DNA from: Candidatus Kuenenia stuttgartensis
GTDB lineage: Bacteria; Planctomycetota; Planctomycetia; Pirellulales; UBA1268
Direction: 5' to 3'
Assembly: GCA_945891385.1 (NCBI GenBank)
Contig: CAMDDJ010000021.1
Coordinates: 1-47,688 of the forward strand
DNA: 47,688 bases
Each line of letters begins with the position of its first letter. The first letter of the stretch is position 1. Made by a program: the position numbers and the translations under genes. The notes beneath the pieces were generated by a model. The model was not told where the DNA came from, did no database searches, and saw nothing but the letters and a program-made list of their open reading frames with translations. Below, in pieces: positions 34,227 to 42,950 of the stretch.

Positions 34227-34254
34227 GAACGTCCGGCGAGATGGCATGGGCAAC
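34227..34254 (-). repeat. Half-copy of family 2 element (left end, inverted)
   Basis: 27 of 28 bases match the reverse complement of 43999-44026 region, the left end of the element at 44000-44124. No right end is nearby, so it is a truncated copy. Confidence 0.7.
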
Positions 34255-34305
34255 TCCGGCCCACACGCCCAGGCCCGCACGCATCCCGCTGAGCGCGAGC
34301 ATGCC

Positions 34306-36111
34306 TCACCCCTCGGCGGCGGATTCATCCTGCAGACGCGGCTGGCTCCGCGTGAGCAGGGCGATCGGCACGAAGGCCACGGCGGCCGCCAGCATGCAGC
34401 CGGTCCAGAACCAGTAGTAGGCCGCCCCTTCGAGCGTCACAAGGCCCCCCACGCTCAGGTCGCCGTCGATCCGGGTCTCGGGCGCCTGGCCGCGGTCGGC
34501 CTCGACCGAGCGCCGGCCGGCTTCGCCCTCGAGTGCGATCAGCCGCTTCTCCCGCCAGGAGAGCGGCTTCGACGCCTGCCGCGCCGCCTCGGCCGGGTCG
34601 GCCCGCACGGCGGTGGCCGCGAGCACGACGTCGTCTGGGGTGAAGGGCTGGCCATCGGGCCCGTCGCTCACGAGCCGGTAGCGATCGCGGGTGATCTGGC
34701 GGTAGCGGAGCGGACGATCAGTCGAGTCGCGGAGGTCGGCGATCAGGGCCGCGCCGGCTGCGTCGTCGGGCAGGGCCTTGGCCCCGTCGTCTGCGGCCGA
34801 CGCGAAGAAGGCCGCGTCGATCCGGGCCTTGGCCGTCTGCAAGACCGCATGCTCGGCGGCGGCCACCTCGTCGGCGGCGACCGCGAGCCGCGGCACCTGG
34901 ATCCAGTGGTTGACCGCCGCCGTCACGTAGTTGCCCAGCGAGACCGAGAGCAGCCAGATCGCCATGATCACCGACTTCATCGTCTTCGGGGCCTGGGCGT
35001 AGGAAAGCTCGAGGCCCGTGATCGAGACCATGATCTCGGCCGCCGTGATCACGCAGTAGGCGAGGAACTGCCAGGCCACGCTCGGCCGGGCGCCGCCGTC
35101 GATCCAGCCCTGCACCACCGCGGAGAGGCCGAAGCCGGCCGCCATCAGAAACAGCCCGAGGCCGATCTTCCGCAGGGGCGAAAGCCGGAAGAACCGGCCG
35201 ATCGCGGGATAGACCACGAACTGAAACAGCGGAATCATCACCATCACGAGCACGGGGTTGAGCACCTGGATCTGCGAGGGCAGCCAGTCGATGCCGAGCC
35301 AGCGGAGGTTCATGTCTTCGGCCTGGAGCACCCAGGCCGAACTCGTCTGATCGAAGAGCGCCCAGAAGACGGCGATGCAGAGGTAGACGAGGCCGAGCCG
35401 GAGGATCGTCATGAGGCCGTCGCGGCTGAAGACCTCGCGGAGGAAGGCCGTGCCTCCCGGCGGCACGTGGATGTATTCATTGCGGCCGAGCCAGAAGGTG
35501 AGCGTGGCGATCGCCATCAACACGCCGGGCACGCCGAAGGCCACATGGGGCCCGTACCATTCGAGCAGCCAGGGGGTGAGCAGCGTCGAGAGCGTGGAGC
35601 CAAAATTGATCGAGAAGTAGAACCACTGATAGACCTTCTCCATCAGATGGCGGTTGCGGCTGCCGAACTGGTCGCCGACGTGGGCCGAGACGCAGGGCTT
35701 GATGCCGCCAGACCCCAGCGCGATCAGAAACAGCCCCGCCCACAGCCAATGCTCCGCCGAGAGCCCGCCGCTCCCCATCAGGGCCAGCGCCAGGTGGCCA
35801 ATGCAATAGAGCACCGACACGATCATGATGATCCGATACTTGCCGATGAAGGCGTCGGAGAGAATCGCGCCCAAGATCGGAAAGAGATAGACCCAGGACG
35901 AGAAGGTGTGGTACTGCGCCTGGGCCTCGGCCTGACTCATGGCCGGCTGCACGGCATCCGACATCAGGTGCAGGTAGCGAAACATGAAGACGGTGAGGAT
36001 CGTCCGCATGCCGTAGTAACTGAACCGCTCGGCCGCCTCGTTGCCGATGATGTAGGGGATGCCAGGCGGCATCCGGTCGGTGTCGGCGGGCGTGGTGCGG
36101 TAGGTGGCCAT
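34306..36111 (-). CDS. POT/PTR family proton-coupled peptide transporter
   Basis: 601 residues. The diagnostic GNEAAERFSYYGMRTIL (ExxERFxYYG) occurs at residues 23-39, and FYFSINFGS later. Imports di- or tripeptides with protons. Between the penultimate and last helices is a hydrophilic insert of about 155 residues (about 405-565; contains DGPDGQPFTPDDVVLAATA), absent from common bacterial POT proteins of about 480-500 residues. The last helix then follows (YYWFWTGCMLAAAVAFVPIALL). It diverges from the GHKL ATPase gene. Confidence 0.92.
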   Translation of the reverse strand: MATYRTTPADTDRMPPGIPYIIGNEAAERFSYYGMRTILTVFMFRYLHLMSDAVQPAMSQAEAQAQYHTFSSWVYLFPILGAILSDAFIGKYRIIMIVSVLYCIGHLALALMGSGGLSAEHWLWAGLFLIALGSGGIKPCVSAHVGDQFGSRNRHLMEKVYQWFYFSINFGSTLSTLLTPWLLEWYGPHVAFGVPGVLMAIATLTFWLGRNEYIHVPPGGTAFLREVFSRDGLMTILRLGLVYLCIAVFWALFDQTSSAWVLQAEDMNLRWLGIDWLPSQIQVLNPVLVMVMIPLFQFVVYPAIGRFFRLSPLRKIGLGLFLMAAGFGLSAVVQGWIDGGARPSVAWQFLAYCVITAAEIMVSITGLELSYAQAPKTMKSVIMAIWLLSVSLGNYVTAAVNHWIQVPRLAVAADEVAAAEHAVLQTAKARIDAAFFASAADDGAKALPDDAAGAALIADLRDSTDRPLRYRQITRDRYRLVSDGPDGQPFTPDDVVLAATAVRADPAEAARQASKPLSWREKRLIALEGEAGRRSVEADRGQAPETRIDGDLSVGGLVTLEGAAYYWFWTGCMLAAAVAFVPIALLTRSQPRLQDESAAEG

Positions 36112-36240
36112 GGAGCCCGAAATGGTAGCAGGCGACCCGCAGGCCGCCGGAGCGGCCGGCCATCATTCCCGGCCCGCCGTCCCGAGGGTACGCTCCCGAA
36201 GTCTCGTTCCGACCGTGGACTCAAGCCCCGTGGCGACAGA

Positions 36241-38025
36241 ATGGCGACCTCCAAGACCACCACCACCGGCACGCTCAAGATCGGCGACCAGTGGAACGCG
36301 ATCACGATCATCGCCCACTCGCAGACCCACCCGCTCAAGGCGATCTGCGAGCTGACCGAGAACGCGATCGACGCCGGAGCGGGCCACGTGCGGATCCTGC
36401 GGCGGCGGTCGAAGGGACAGATCTACCTCGAGGTCGATGACGACGGCCGGGGCGTGGCGGCCGACGAGGCCGGCCTCGCCGACTTCGAGCGGATCGCCAC
36501 CCACCTCTGCGACTCGATGAAGCGGCACCTCGACGCGCCGCGGCGGAAGGGGGTGCACGGCGAGTTCGGGATCGGCCTGTTGAGCTTCTGGAGCCTGGGC
36601 GAGGAACTCAGGATGATCTCCGGCGGCGGCGGCCCGCTCCGCGAACTCCACCTCGTTCGCGGCAAGCGGCAGTATGCGATCCGGCCGGTCCGCGGCCGGC
36701 TGGCGCTGCGGGGCACGCGGGTGGTCGTCGGGCCGCTGCTCGAGGCCACGAAGAACCTCGTCACCGGCGAGAAGATCGCCCGTTATCTCTCGGCCGAACT
36801 CCGCGACCGGATTCGCACCACCGGCGTCACGATCGACGTCGCCGACTCCGTGGCCCGCAGGGAGCTGCGGGTCGAGCCCCGGGCCTTCGACGGCGAGCGG
36901 CTGGAGATTCCCCGGCGGTATCCCACGCCCCTGGGCGAGGTGAGTGTGGAGGTGTATGTCCGCGGCGACGACGCGAGCGGTAGCCCCGGGATCGCGATCT
37001 GCAAGGACGGCACCCGCGTGCTCGCCGACATCACGGAACTGTTGCCCTTTCAGTCGGCTCCCTGGAGCGACCGGCGGCTGGAAGGGCTCGTCGACTTCGA
37101 GCCCTTGGCCCTGGCACCGGGCACGCGGTCGGGCGTGGTGCCCGACGCCGCGTTCGATGCGCTGGTGGGCGTGGCCCCGACGATCGCCGCCGACATCACG
37201 GCCCTGCTCGCCAGCCGGGAGCAGGCCGAGGCCGAGCGGGCCAGCCGCCAGCTGCTCAAGCAGGTGCACAAGGCCTTCGCCTCGGCGCTCGCCGACCTTC
37301 CGGCCGAAGACTATCTGTTCTTCGACATTCCCAAGCAGGAGCCGGCGCTCCAGCGACGGGACGGCTCCGGCGCACTGGACCAGCCGGGCGAAGCGGGGAT
37401 CGAACTGACGAAGCCGCGGAAGGACCAGCCGACCGACCAGCAGGAACTTTTCACGGGCGACCCCGGGCCGCTGGCGGCGGTGCGAATCAGCCCGCGGCAC
37501 GCCCGGCGGCCGCCCGGGGGCTCCTGCCTCTTCTCGGCCGCGGCCACGGATGCCCACGGGATTGCGATTCCCAGCGGCGTGGCCCTCTCCTGGGCTGTCG
37601 TCGCCGGTGAGGCTGCGCTGGCTGCCGAGGGATCGAATTGCCGAGTGGCCTCGGCTGCGATCGGGATCGTGACGGTCGAGGTGACCGCGCGGCAGGGCGA
37701 GACGGCCGTCACCGACCAGGTGCCGCTCAAGTTTCTCCCGGAGTCTGACGATGCCGCCGGCGGCCGCGGCCTGCCGGGCTATCGGCTCGAGGCGGACCAC
37801 GGCCAGCCCTGGCGGAGCCGATACGACGCCGCCAGCAACGAGATCGTGATCAACTCGGCCCACCGCGACTTCCTCGCCAGTCGCTCGGCGGCGGCCAAGC
37901 ATCGCCGCTACATCGGCAAGCTCTATGCCAAGGAGGTCGTGCTCACGAACTTCCCCCACGAGTCGCCGGCCGAGGTGATGGAGCGGCTGATCGAGGTCAC
38001 CCTCCGCACCGAAGACACGCTCTGA
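36241..38025 (+). CDS. GHKL (Hsp90/gyrase-type) ATPase with Ig-like domain
   Basis: 594 residues from ATG 36241. Bergerat fold motifs: N-box ICELTENAIDAG (E37, N41), DDDGRGV (67-72) and GVHGEFGIGLLSF (105-116). The second half contains a region like a bacterial Ig-like domain (AVRISPRHARRPPGGSCLF to VTVEVTARQG) and a conserved tail (NEIVINSAHRDFLA, HRRYIGKLYAKEVV). No signal peptide or kinase histidine is seen, so it is not a sensor kinase. Similar proteins are known only as ATP-binding proteins of unknown role; a mechanical or DNA-linked role is possible. It stands alone between divergent and downstream genes. Confidence 0.85.
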   Translation: MATSKTTTTGTLKIGDQWNAITIIAHSQTHPLKAICELTENAIDAGAGHVRILRRRSKGQIYLEVDDDGRGVAADEAGLADFERIATHLCDSMKRHLDAPRRKGVHGEFGIGLLSFWSLGEELRMISGGGGPLRELHLVRGKRQYAIRPVRGRLALRGTRVVVGPLLEATKNLVTGEKIARYLSAELRDRIRTTGVTIDVADSVARRELRVEPRAFDGERLEIPRRYPTPLGEVSVEVYVRGDDASGSPGIAICKDGTRVLADITELLPFQSAPWSDRRLEGLVDFEPLALAPGTRSGVVPDAAFDALVGVAPTIAADITALLASREQAEAERASRQLLKQVHKAFASALADLPAEDYLFFDIPKQEPALQRRDGSGALDQPGEAGIELTKPRKDQPTDQQELFTGDPGPLAAVRISPRHARRPPGGSCLFSAAATDAHGIAIPSGVALSWAVVAGEAALAAEGSNCRVASAAIGIVTVEVTARQGETAVTDQVPLKFLPESDDAAGGRGLPGYRLEADHGQPWRSRYDAASNEIVINSAHRDFLASRSAAAKHRRYIGKLYAKEVVLTNFPHESPAEVMERLIEVTLRTEDTL

Positions 38026-38072
38026 GTCCCGGCGGCGGCGCAGGGCGGTGATTCGGTAGACTTTTCGATCCG

Positions 38073-40778
38073 ATGCCCACGCTGCAGTCCAACCGCAACC
38101 GGAAGCTCCTCCTCGTCGGGATCGACTCGGCCGACTGGAAGATCATCCAGCCGCTGATCGACTCAGGGGGCATGCCGGGGATGCAGCGGATCGTGGAGGA
38201 GGGCACGAGCGGCAACCTCGCCACCCTCGAGCCGCAGCTGTCGCCGATGCTCTGGACGAGCATCGCCACGGGCAAGATGGCCTACCACCACGGCGTGTCG
38301 GGGTTCACCGAGGTCGATCCCGCGACCGGCCGGGTGGTGCCCGTCTCCGCTGCCACGCGGACCTGCCGCACGCTCTGGGAGATGCTCGGAGAGCGGGGGC
38401 TTCGCAGCCATGTCGTGAGCTGGTTCGCCACGCAGGGCGAGCGGGATCTCGCCGGCTGCATGGTCTCGAACATGTTCGGCCATCTGCCGAACGTGCGGTC
38501 CGGCTCCGACCCGGCCGACTGGCCTGCTCCTCCCCCGGGCACCTACTGGCCCGAGTCGCTCGCCGCCGCGATGAACGACCTCCGCGTCAGCCCCCACGAG
38601 CTCGATCCCGACGAGGTGATCCGGATGTTCGTGCCCGAGGCGCACACGGTCGATCAGGCGAAGGACCAGCGGCTCTGGGCGCTCGCCGGGAAACTGGCCG
38701 AGGCGTTCAGCGTGCACGAGGCGGCCACGCATCTTTTGGAAGCCGATCCCGACTGGAACCTGTTCGCCGTCTACTACCGCCCGGTGGACGAGATCAGCCA
38801 CCTGTTCATGCCCTACCATCCGCCGCGGATGGAGGGCATTCCTGAGGCAGACTTCACGCTCTATCGCCACGTGGTGACCGGCATCTACCGGCTCCACGAT
38901 CTGTTCCTCCGGCGGCTCGTGCAGCTGGCCGGCCCCGACGCGGCGGTGATGGTCGTCTCCGACCACGGATTCCACTCCGACCACCTGCGGCCGAAGTTCA
39001 CCCCCCGGGTGCCGGCCGGGATCACCGTCTGGCACCGGCCCCAGGGTGTGTTCGCCGCGGCTGGTCCGGGATTCGAACGCGACGCGCTCGTGTATGGCGG
39101 CCGGCTGCTCGATATCACGCCGACGATCCTCCACTGGTTTGGCCTGCCCGTCGGGGCCGACATGGAGGGGCGGGTGTTGACGGAGGTGTTCAGCGACCGG
39201 CGGCCGGTGGAGACGATTCCCACGTGGGAGCGGCCGGATGCCCCGCGGCCGGTCCGCATGGCCGCAGACCCGGCGGCCGACCAGGCCCTCCTCGAGCAGT
39301 TCGTGGCCCTCGGGTACATCGACGAGATTCCCGCCGACCCGGGGCAGGCCGCCGCCGAGACCAAGCGTGAGAACGACTGGAACATGGCTCGGGCCCTGAT
39401 GTATGGGCAGCGGTATGAACAGGCGCTGCCCCTGCTCGAATCCTGCTTTCATGCCCAGCCCTTCCGCACCGACTACGCCCAGCTCTTGGCCACCTGCCAG
39501 ATGCGGCTCGGCCTGCTCGACGAGGCCGATGCCACGGTCGACAAGGCCCGCGAGACCTTCGGCCGCACGGAGCAGGCCGATCTCATCAAGGCCTCGATCG
39601 CGATTCAAAAGGACGACCCTCGCGCAGCGCTGGTCGCCCTGGAGCGGGTGCAGGAGACGAGGCCGGACGAGGTACAGATCCAGCTGATGCTCGCCCGGAG
39701 TTACCTGGCGGTCCGCCGGTTTGCCGAGGCCGAGGCGGCGGCACGGCGGGTCTTGGCGGCCGACCCTCACGAGCCGCAGGCGTTTCTCGTGCTCGCCCGC
39801 GTCCAGCTCCACACCGGTCAGGCCGCCGCGGCGATCGACTCGGCCCTCGACGCGATCGGCCTCCAGTATGGAAACCCGCTCGGCCACTTCCTCCTCGGTG
39901 CGGCGCTCCAGGCCGAGGGTCGGCTGGAGGAGGCAGAGAAGCCGCTGCGAAACTGCCTGACGCTTTCGGCCGACTTCGTGCGGGCCCGCCGGCTGCTGGG
40001 CCGCGTGCTCCGCGGGCTCGGCCGCCGCGAGGAGGCCACGCTCGAGGAGCTGCGGGCGTTCGAGACCGCCCGTGATAGTCGGGCGAAGGCCGCCGCGCGG
40101 GCGGCGGAACTCGAGCGGGCCGTGGCAACGCGGGCCACGCTCAGGGACGAGCAGGACCGGGCCCGGCAGGCCGAGGCCGAGCGGCAGGCCGCCGACCTCG
40201 CCGCCATCGAGCCGCTCGATCTCGTCGTGGTGTCGGGGCTGCCGCGGTCGGGCACGTCTTTGATGATGCAGATGCTCGCCGCCGGCGGGATCGAGCCATT
40301 GACCGACGGCCGCCGCACCGCCGACCTCGACAACCCCGAGGGCTACTACGAGTGGGAGGACGTCAAGAAGCTCCCTAAGAACCCGCGGCTGATCGAGCAG
40401 GCGGCCGGCAAGGCGGTGAAGGTGATCTCCGCGCTGCTGCCCAGCCTGCCGCCACCCCACCGCTACACCATCATCTACATGGTGCGGCCGACCGAGCAGG
40501 TGGTCGACTCGCAGTGGGCGATGCTGGCCCGGCTCGGGCAGAACCCGAAGTCGGAGAAGCAGCATCTGATCGAGGTCCAGGAGCACCACAGCCGGCAGAT
40601 CCGCCAGGCCCTCGCGAAGAGCGACCGCGTCAGGCTGCTCGAGGTCTCCTATCCCGACCTCGTGGCCGATCCGGCCGCGGTGATTGCACAGCTCGCCGAA
40701 CTCCTGCCGGGCCGGTTCACCCCGTCATCCTCCGTGGCCGCCTGCGTGAAGCCCGCGCTGCATCGCAACCGCAGCTGA
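38073..40778 (+). CDS. Three-part fusion: alkaline-phosphatase-like phosphodiesterase, TPR, sulfotransferase
   Basis: 901 residues. Residues 10-390 are a type I phosphodiesterase/nucleotide pyrophosphatase-like domain: D18 (LLVGIDSADW), nucleophile candidate T62 (SPMLWTSIATGK), and VVSDHGFHSDH with metal ligands. Residues 405-660 hold tetratricopeptide repeats (QALPLLESCFHAQPF, AEAAARRVLAADPHEPQAFL). A charged, coiled-coil-like linker (about 660-712) leads to a sulfotransferase/P-loop domain: VVSGLPRSGTSLMMQML (about 718-734) is the PAPS-binding loop. No signal peptide is present. A combined sulfate-handling or envelope-modifying enzyme is inferred. A TAGACT -10-like box lies at about 38057. 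Confidence 0.85.
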   Translation: MPTLQSNRNRKLLLVGIDSADWKIIQPLIDSGGMPGMQRIVEEGTSGNLATLEPQLSPMLWTSIATGKMAYHHGVSGFTEVDPATGRVVPVSAATRTCRTLWEMLGERGLRSHVVSWFATQGERDLAGCMVSNMFGHLPNVRSGSDPADWPAPPPGTYWPESLAAAMNDLRVSPHELDPDEVIRMFVPEAHTVDQAKDQRLWALAGKLAEAFSVHEAATHLLEADPDWNLFAVYYRPVDEISHLFMPYHPPRMEGIPEADFTLYRHVVTGIYRLHDLFLRRLVQLAGPDAAVMVVSDHGFHSDHLRPKFTPRVPAGITVWHRPQGVFAAAGPGFERDALVYGGRLLDITPTILHWFGLPVGADMEGRVLTEVFSDRRPVETIPTWERPDAPRPVRMAADPAADQALLEQFVALGYIDEIPADPGQAAAETKRENDWNMARALMYGQRYEQALPLLESCFHAQPFRTDYAQLLATCQMRLGLLDEADATVDKARETFGRTEQADLIKASIAIQKDDPRAALVALERVQETRPDEVQIQLMLARSYLAVRRFAEAEAAARRVLAADPHEPQAFLVLARVQLHTGQAAAAIDSALDAIGLQYGNPLGHFLLGAALQAEGRLEEAEKPLRNCLTLSADFVRARRLLGRVLRGLGRREEATLEELRAFETARDSRAKAAARAAELERAVATRATLRDEQDRARQAEAERQAADLAAIEPLDLVVVSGLPRSGTSLMMQMLAAGGIEPLTDGRRTADLDNPEGYYEWEDVKKLPKNPRLIEQAAGKAVKVISALLPSLPPPHRYTIIYMVRPTEQVVDSQWAMLARLGQNPKSEKQHLIEVQEHHSRQIRQALAKSDRVRLLEVSYPDLVADPAAVIAQLAELLPGRFTPSSSVAACVKPALHRNRS

Positions 40779-40795
40779 GCCGCCCCGGCCCGGGC

Positions 40796-40817
40796 CCGCT
40801 CGATTGGCACGGGCAAC
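40796..40817 (+). repeat. Half-copy of family 2 element (right end)
   Basis: Identical over 22 bases (CCGCTCGATTGGCACGGGCA and two more) to the right end of the element at 44000-44124. No left end is present nearby. It stands between the fusion gene and the permease gene. Confidence 0.7.
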
Positions 40818-40876
40818 TCCTCAAAGCCAGGGAAATCCCTGCAGGAAGGAGAAGTGAACTGGGTATCCTGATCGCT

Positions 40877-42277
40877 ATGAAGACCACTGGGCAGGAAGCC
40901 AATCCTCGCCGCGAAACCATCGGGCTCCTCCAGCTCGTTGGCCAGAGCCTCTCGATTGGCCCCCTCATCGATGTTGCCCTGTTCCTCGGCATTGTCGCCT
41001 CGCTCGCGGGCGCAGTCGGTCCCCTCGCCGTGCTGCTCGCCTCGCTGGGCATGATCGCCTTCTCGCTCGTCGTCGCCTTTTACGCGGCCGAGACAGGGGG
41101 AGCCGGAGGTGTGGGTGACTACATCGCACGAGCCTGGGGCCCGACCGCGGGCATCGCAGCGCTGGGAATCTACGTGCTGTCTCTGATCTTTTCCGGGGCC
41201 GGTGGATTCGGCATCGCCGTGGGCGAACTCGTCACCAATTTCGTGGCGATGTATTTCGGCTTCGATGTGCCCTGGTGGGCCGGTGCCGGCCTGCTCGCCC
41301 TTGTCGCCTGGTGGCTCAATCTTCGTGGTGCGGAGGCAGCGACCCAGGCCCAACTGGTGATCGTCTCGGTGTCGGTGATCCCGTTTCTCGTCACGGCGAT
41401 TGCCGTGGTCGTCCGTCCTGAGGCAGAAAACACCCTTGCGGTCTTCGCCTGGAACAACGCCCACGGAGGAGACCTGTTCGGCGCGCTCCTATTTTGCCTC
41501 CTCCTCTTCGGAGGCTTTGAAACCGTCGCCGCGCTCGGAGAGGAGACATCCGACCCCCGCCGCAACATTCCCATCGCCCTCGTCGGCACCGTCTCGCTCA
41601 CCGCCGTCATCCTCGTCTTCTGCTCATACGCTGGCACCATCTATTACGGACCGGAGCATGTGGCCAAAGACTGGGGGGGCGTGATCGACGGCTATGCGGT
41701 CATCGCCCACGAGGTCGTGGGCCCCTGGGCGGCAGTCTGGATTCGTTTGGCGGTTCTCGTCGACTTCACGGCCACCTGTATCGGATTCTCGCTGGCGGCA
41801 TCCCGTGGCATCCTGTCGCTCGCCCGGCGGCGGCTCCTCCCTCAGGCACTCGCCCGCACGAACCACCGCGGGGCTCCGGCCGCCGCCGCCTCGGCCATCT
41901 TGGCTGCGGCGTTCTTGTTCATTGCCGGTGGACTGCTCATTCCGTCTGACAGACGCTTCAAGACCCTGTTTGTGGCCGGTACCGCCCAGGCCTTGTTGCT
42001 CGTGCTCGTCTACACAGGCCTGGCTGTCGGGGCGCTGCGGCTCATGCGCCGGTCGCCTTCCCGGCAGCCTGTCTGGCGCTGGATCGTCTTTCCGGCCGCT
42101 GCCGTCGTCCCACTGCTGGCGCTCTACGGCACCTTCGTCCCCTTCCCGGACTTTCCCGAACGCTACGGTCTTCACGCCGGTTTGCTGACCCTCTGCCTCG
42201 TCATCCTCTGGGCAGTTTGGGTCGGCTCCGCCCGGGCTGGTCACGTCGTCTCCGGATCCCAGACCATCGCACCGTGA
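40877..42277 (+). CDS. APC-family amino acid/polyamine permease
   Basis: 466 residues from ATG 40877; about 12 hydrophobic segments. The opening ETIGLLQLVGQSLSIGPLIDV and later LLFGGFETVAALGEETSDPRRNIP are APC-superfamily signatures. Substrate unknown. The AGGAAGGAG at about 40843-40851 is too far from this ATG; no in-frame start fits it better because an out-of-frame stop follows the nearby GTG. Third positions seem richer in T and A (ATT, GTT, ACT) than in the neighbours, which could mean recent acquisition, though this is a visual impression only. Confidence 0.88.
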   Translation: MKTTGQEANPRRETIGLLQLVGQSLSIGPLIDVALFLGIVASLAGAVGPLAVLLASLGMIAFSLVVAFYAAETGGAGGVGDYIARAWGPTAGIAALGIYVLSLIFSGAGGFGIAVGELVTNFVAMYFGFDVPWWAGAGLLALVAWWLNLRGAEAATQAQLVIVSVSVIPFLVTAIAVVVRPEAENTLAVFAWNNAHGGDLFGALLFCLLLFGGFETVAALGEETSDPRRNIPIALVGTVSLTAVILVFCSYAGTIYYGPEHVAKDWGGVIDGYAVIAHEVVGPWAAVWIRLAVLVDFTATCIGFSLAASRGILSLARRRLLPQALARTNHRGAPAAAASAILAAAFLFIAGGLLIPSDRRFKTLFVAGTAQALLLVLVYTGLAVGALRLMRRSPSRQPVWRWIVFPAAAVVPLLALYGTFVPFPDFPERYGLHAGLLTLCLVILWAVWVGSARAGHVVSGSQTIAP

Positions 42278-42377
42278 CCATGCCCGCCGGTGACGAGGAG
42301 ACCCCGCTCGACCTCCCGCTGGGCCTGCGTCGCGTGCCGAGCACCATCCCGCTGGCGGCTACCCGGGGCTGATGCGG

Positions 42378-42803
42378 TCAGTCGGAGATCATCCGGGGTG
42401 CGGCCGGGGCGTCGTCGGGCAGGGTGGGCACCGTCCAAATCGTGTACAGTCCCACACCGACCAGGGCGATCACGAGATACTGGAGATACCACGCCAGCGA
42501 GTTGAACAAGAGCGTGCAGATCGCCACCACCACGACCATCCGGATCGCCCGGTCTTTGAGGCTGCGGCGGATGCCCCGGTAGTGGTGCCAGTCGTCGAGC
42601 GTGGGACCGAACCAGCGGGAGCGGTGCAGCCAGGCGTGGATCCGGGGAGAGCCCCGATAGAAGCACCAGCTTGCCAGCAGCACGAAGGGCGTGGTCGGAA
42701 GGATCGGCAGAACCGCCCCGATCACCGCCAGTCCGAGGCAGGCCCAGCCGCCGGCCACGTAGAGCAGGCTGCGAATCGGGTCGGTCGTGGGGCGAAGGTC
42801 CAT
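42378..42803 (-). CDS. DUF454 (YbaN-like) inner membrane protein
   Basis: 141 residues from ATG 42803. Motifs [20 protein letters not shown] and [22 protein letters not shown] are characteristic of DUF454. Three to four membrane segments. Role unknown. It diverges from the aldolase gene and converges with the permease gene. Confidence 0.9.
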   Translation of the reverse strand: MDLRPTTDPIRSLLYVAGGWACLGLAVIGAVLPILPTTPFVLLASWCFYRGSPRIHAWLHRSRWFGPTLDDWHHYRGIRRSLKDRAIRMVVVVAICTLLFNSLAWYLQYLVIALVGVGLYTIWTVPTLPDDAPAAPRMISD

Positions 42804-42950
42804 GGACGGCAGCGGGCCGGGAAAGCGGGCCGGGAAATCCTTCGGGATTCTAGCAGCCTCGATTTTGCCGTATGCTCTTCGCCGCCGCGGATTCCCGCGG
42901 CGCCGGCTCGACGCTGCCGGCCCCGCCCGCCATTCCAGGAGATTCTCCCC

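Noticed and set aside
34186..36240. Long upstream extension of the GHKL ATPase frame
   Set aside because: It runs antisense through the whole POT transporter gene. The GHKL similarity starts right after ATG 36241.
36163..37959. Open frame of 598 codons on the minus strand
   Set aside because: Antisense to the GHKL ATPase; low-complexity Arg/Gly/Ala product without motifs.
38163..40589. Open frame of 808 codons on the minus strand
   Set aside because: It is antisense to the phosphodiesterase-TPR-sulfotransferase gene. Composition is His/Arg/Pro-rich without motifs, as expected opposite a GC-rich gene.
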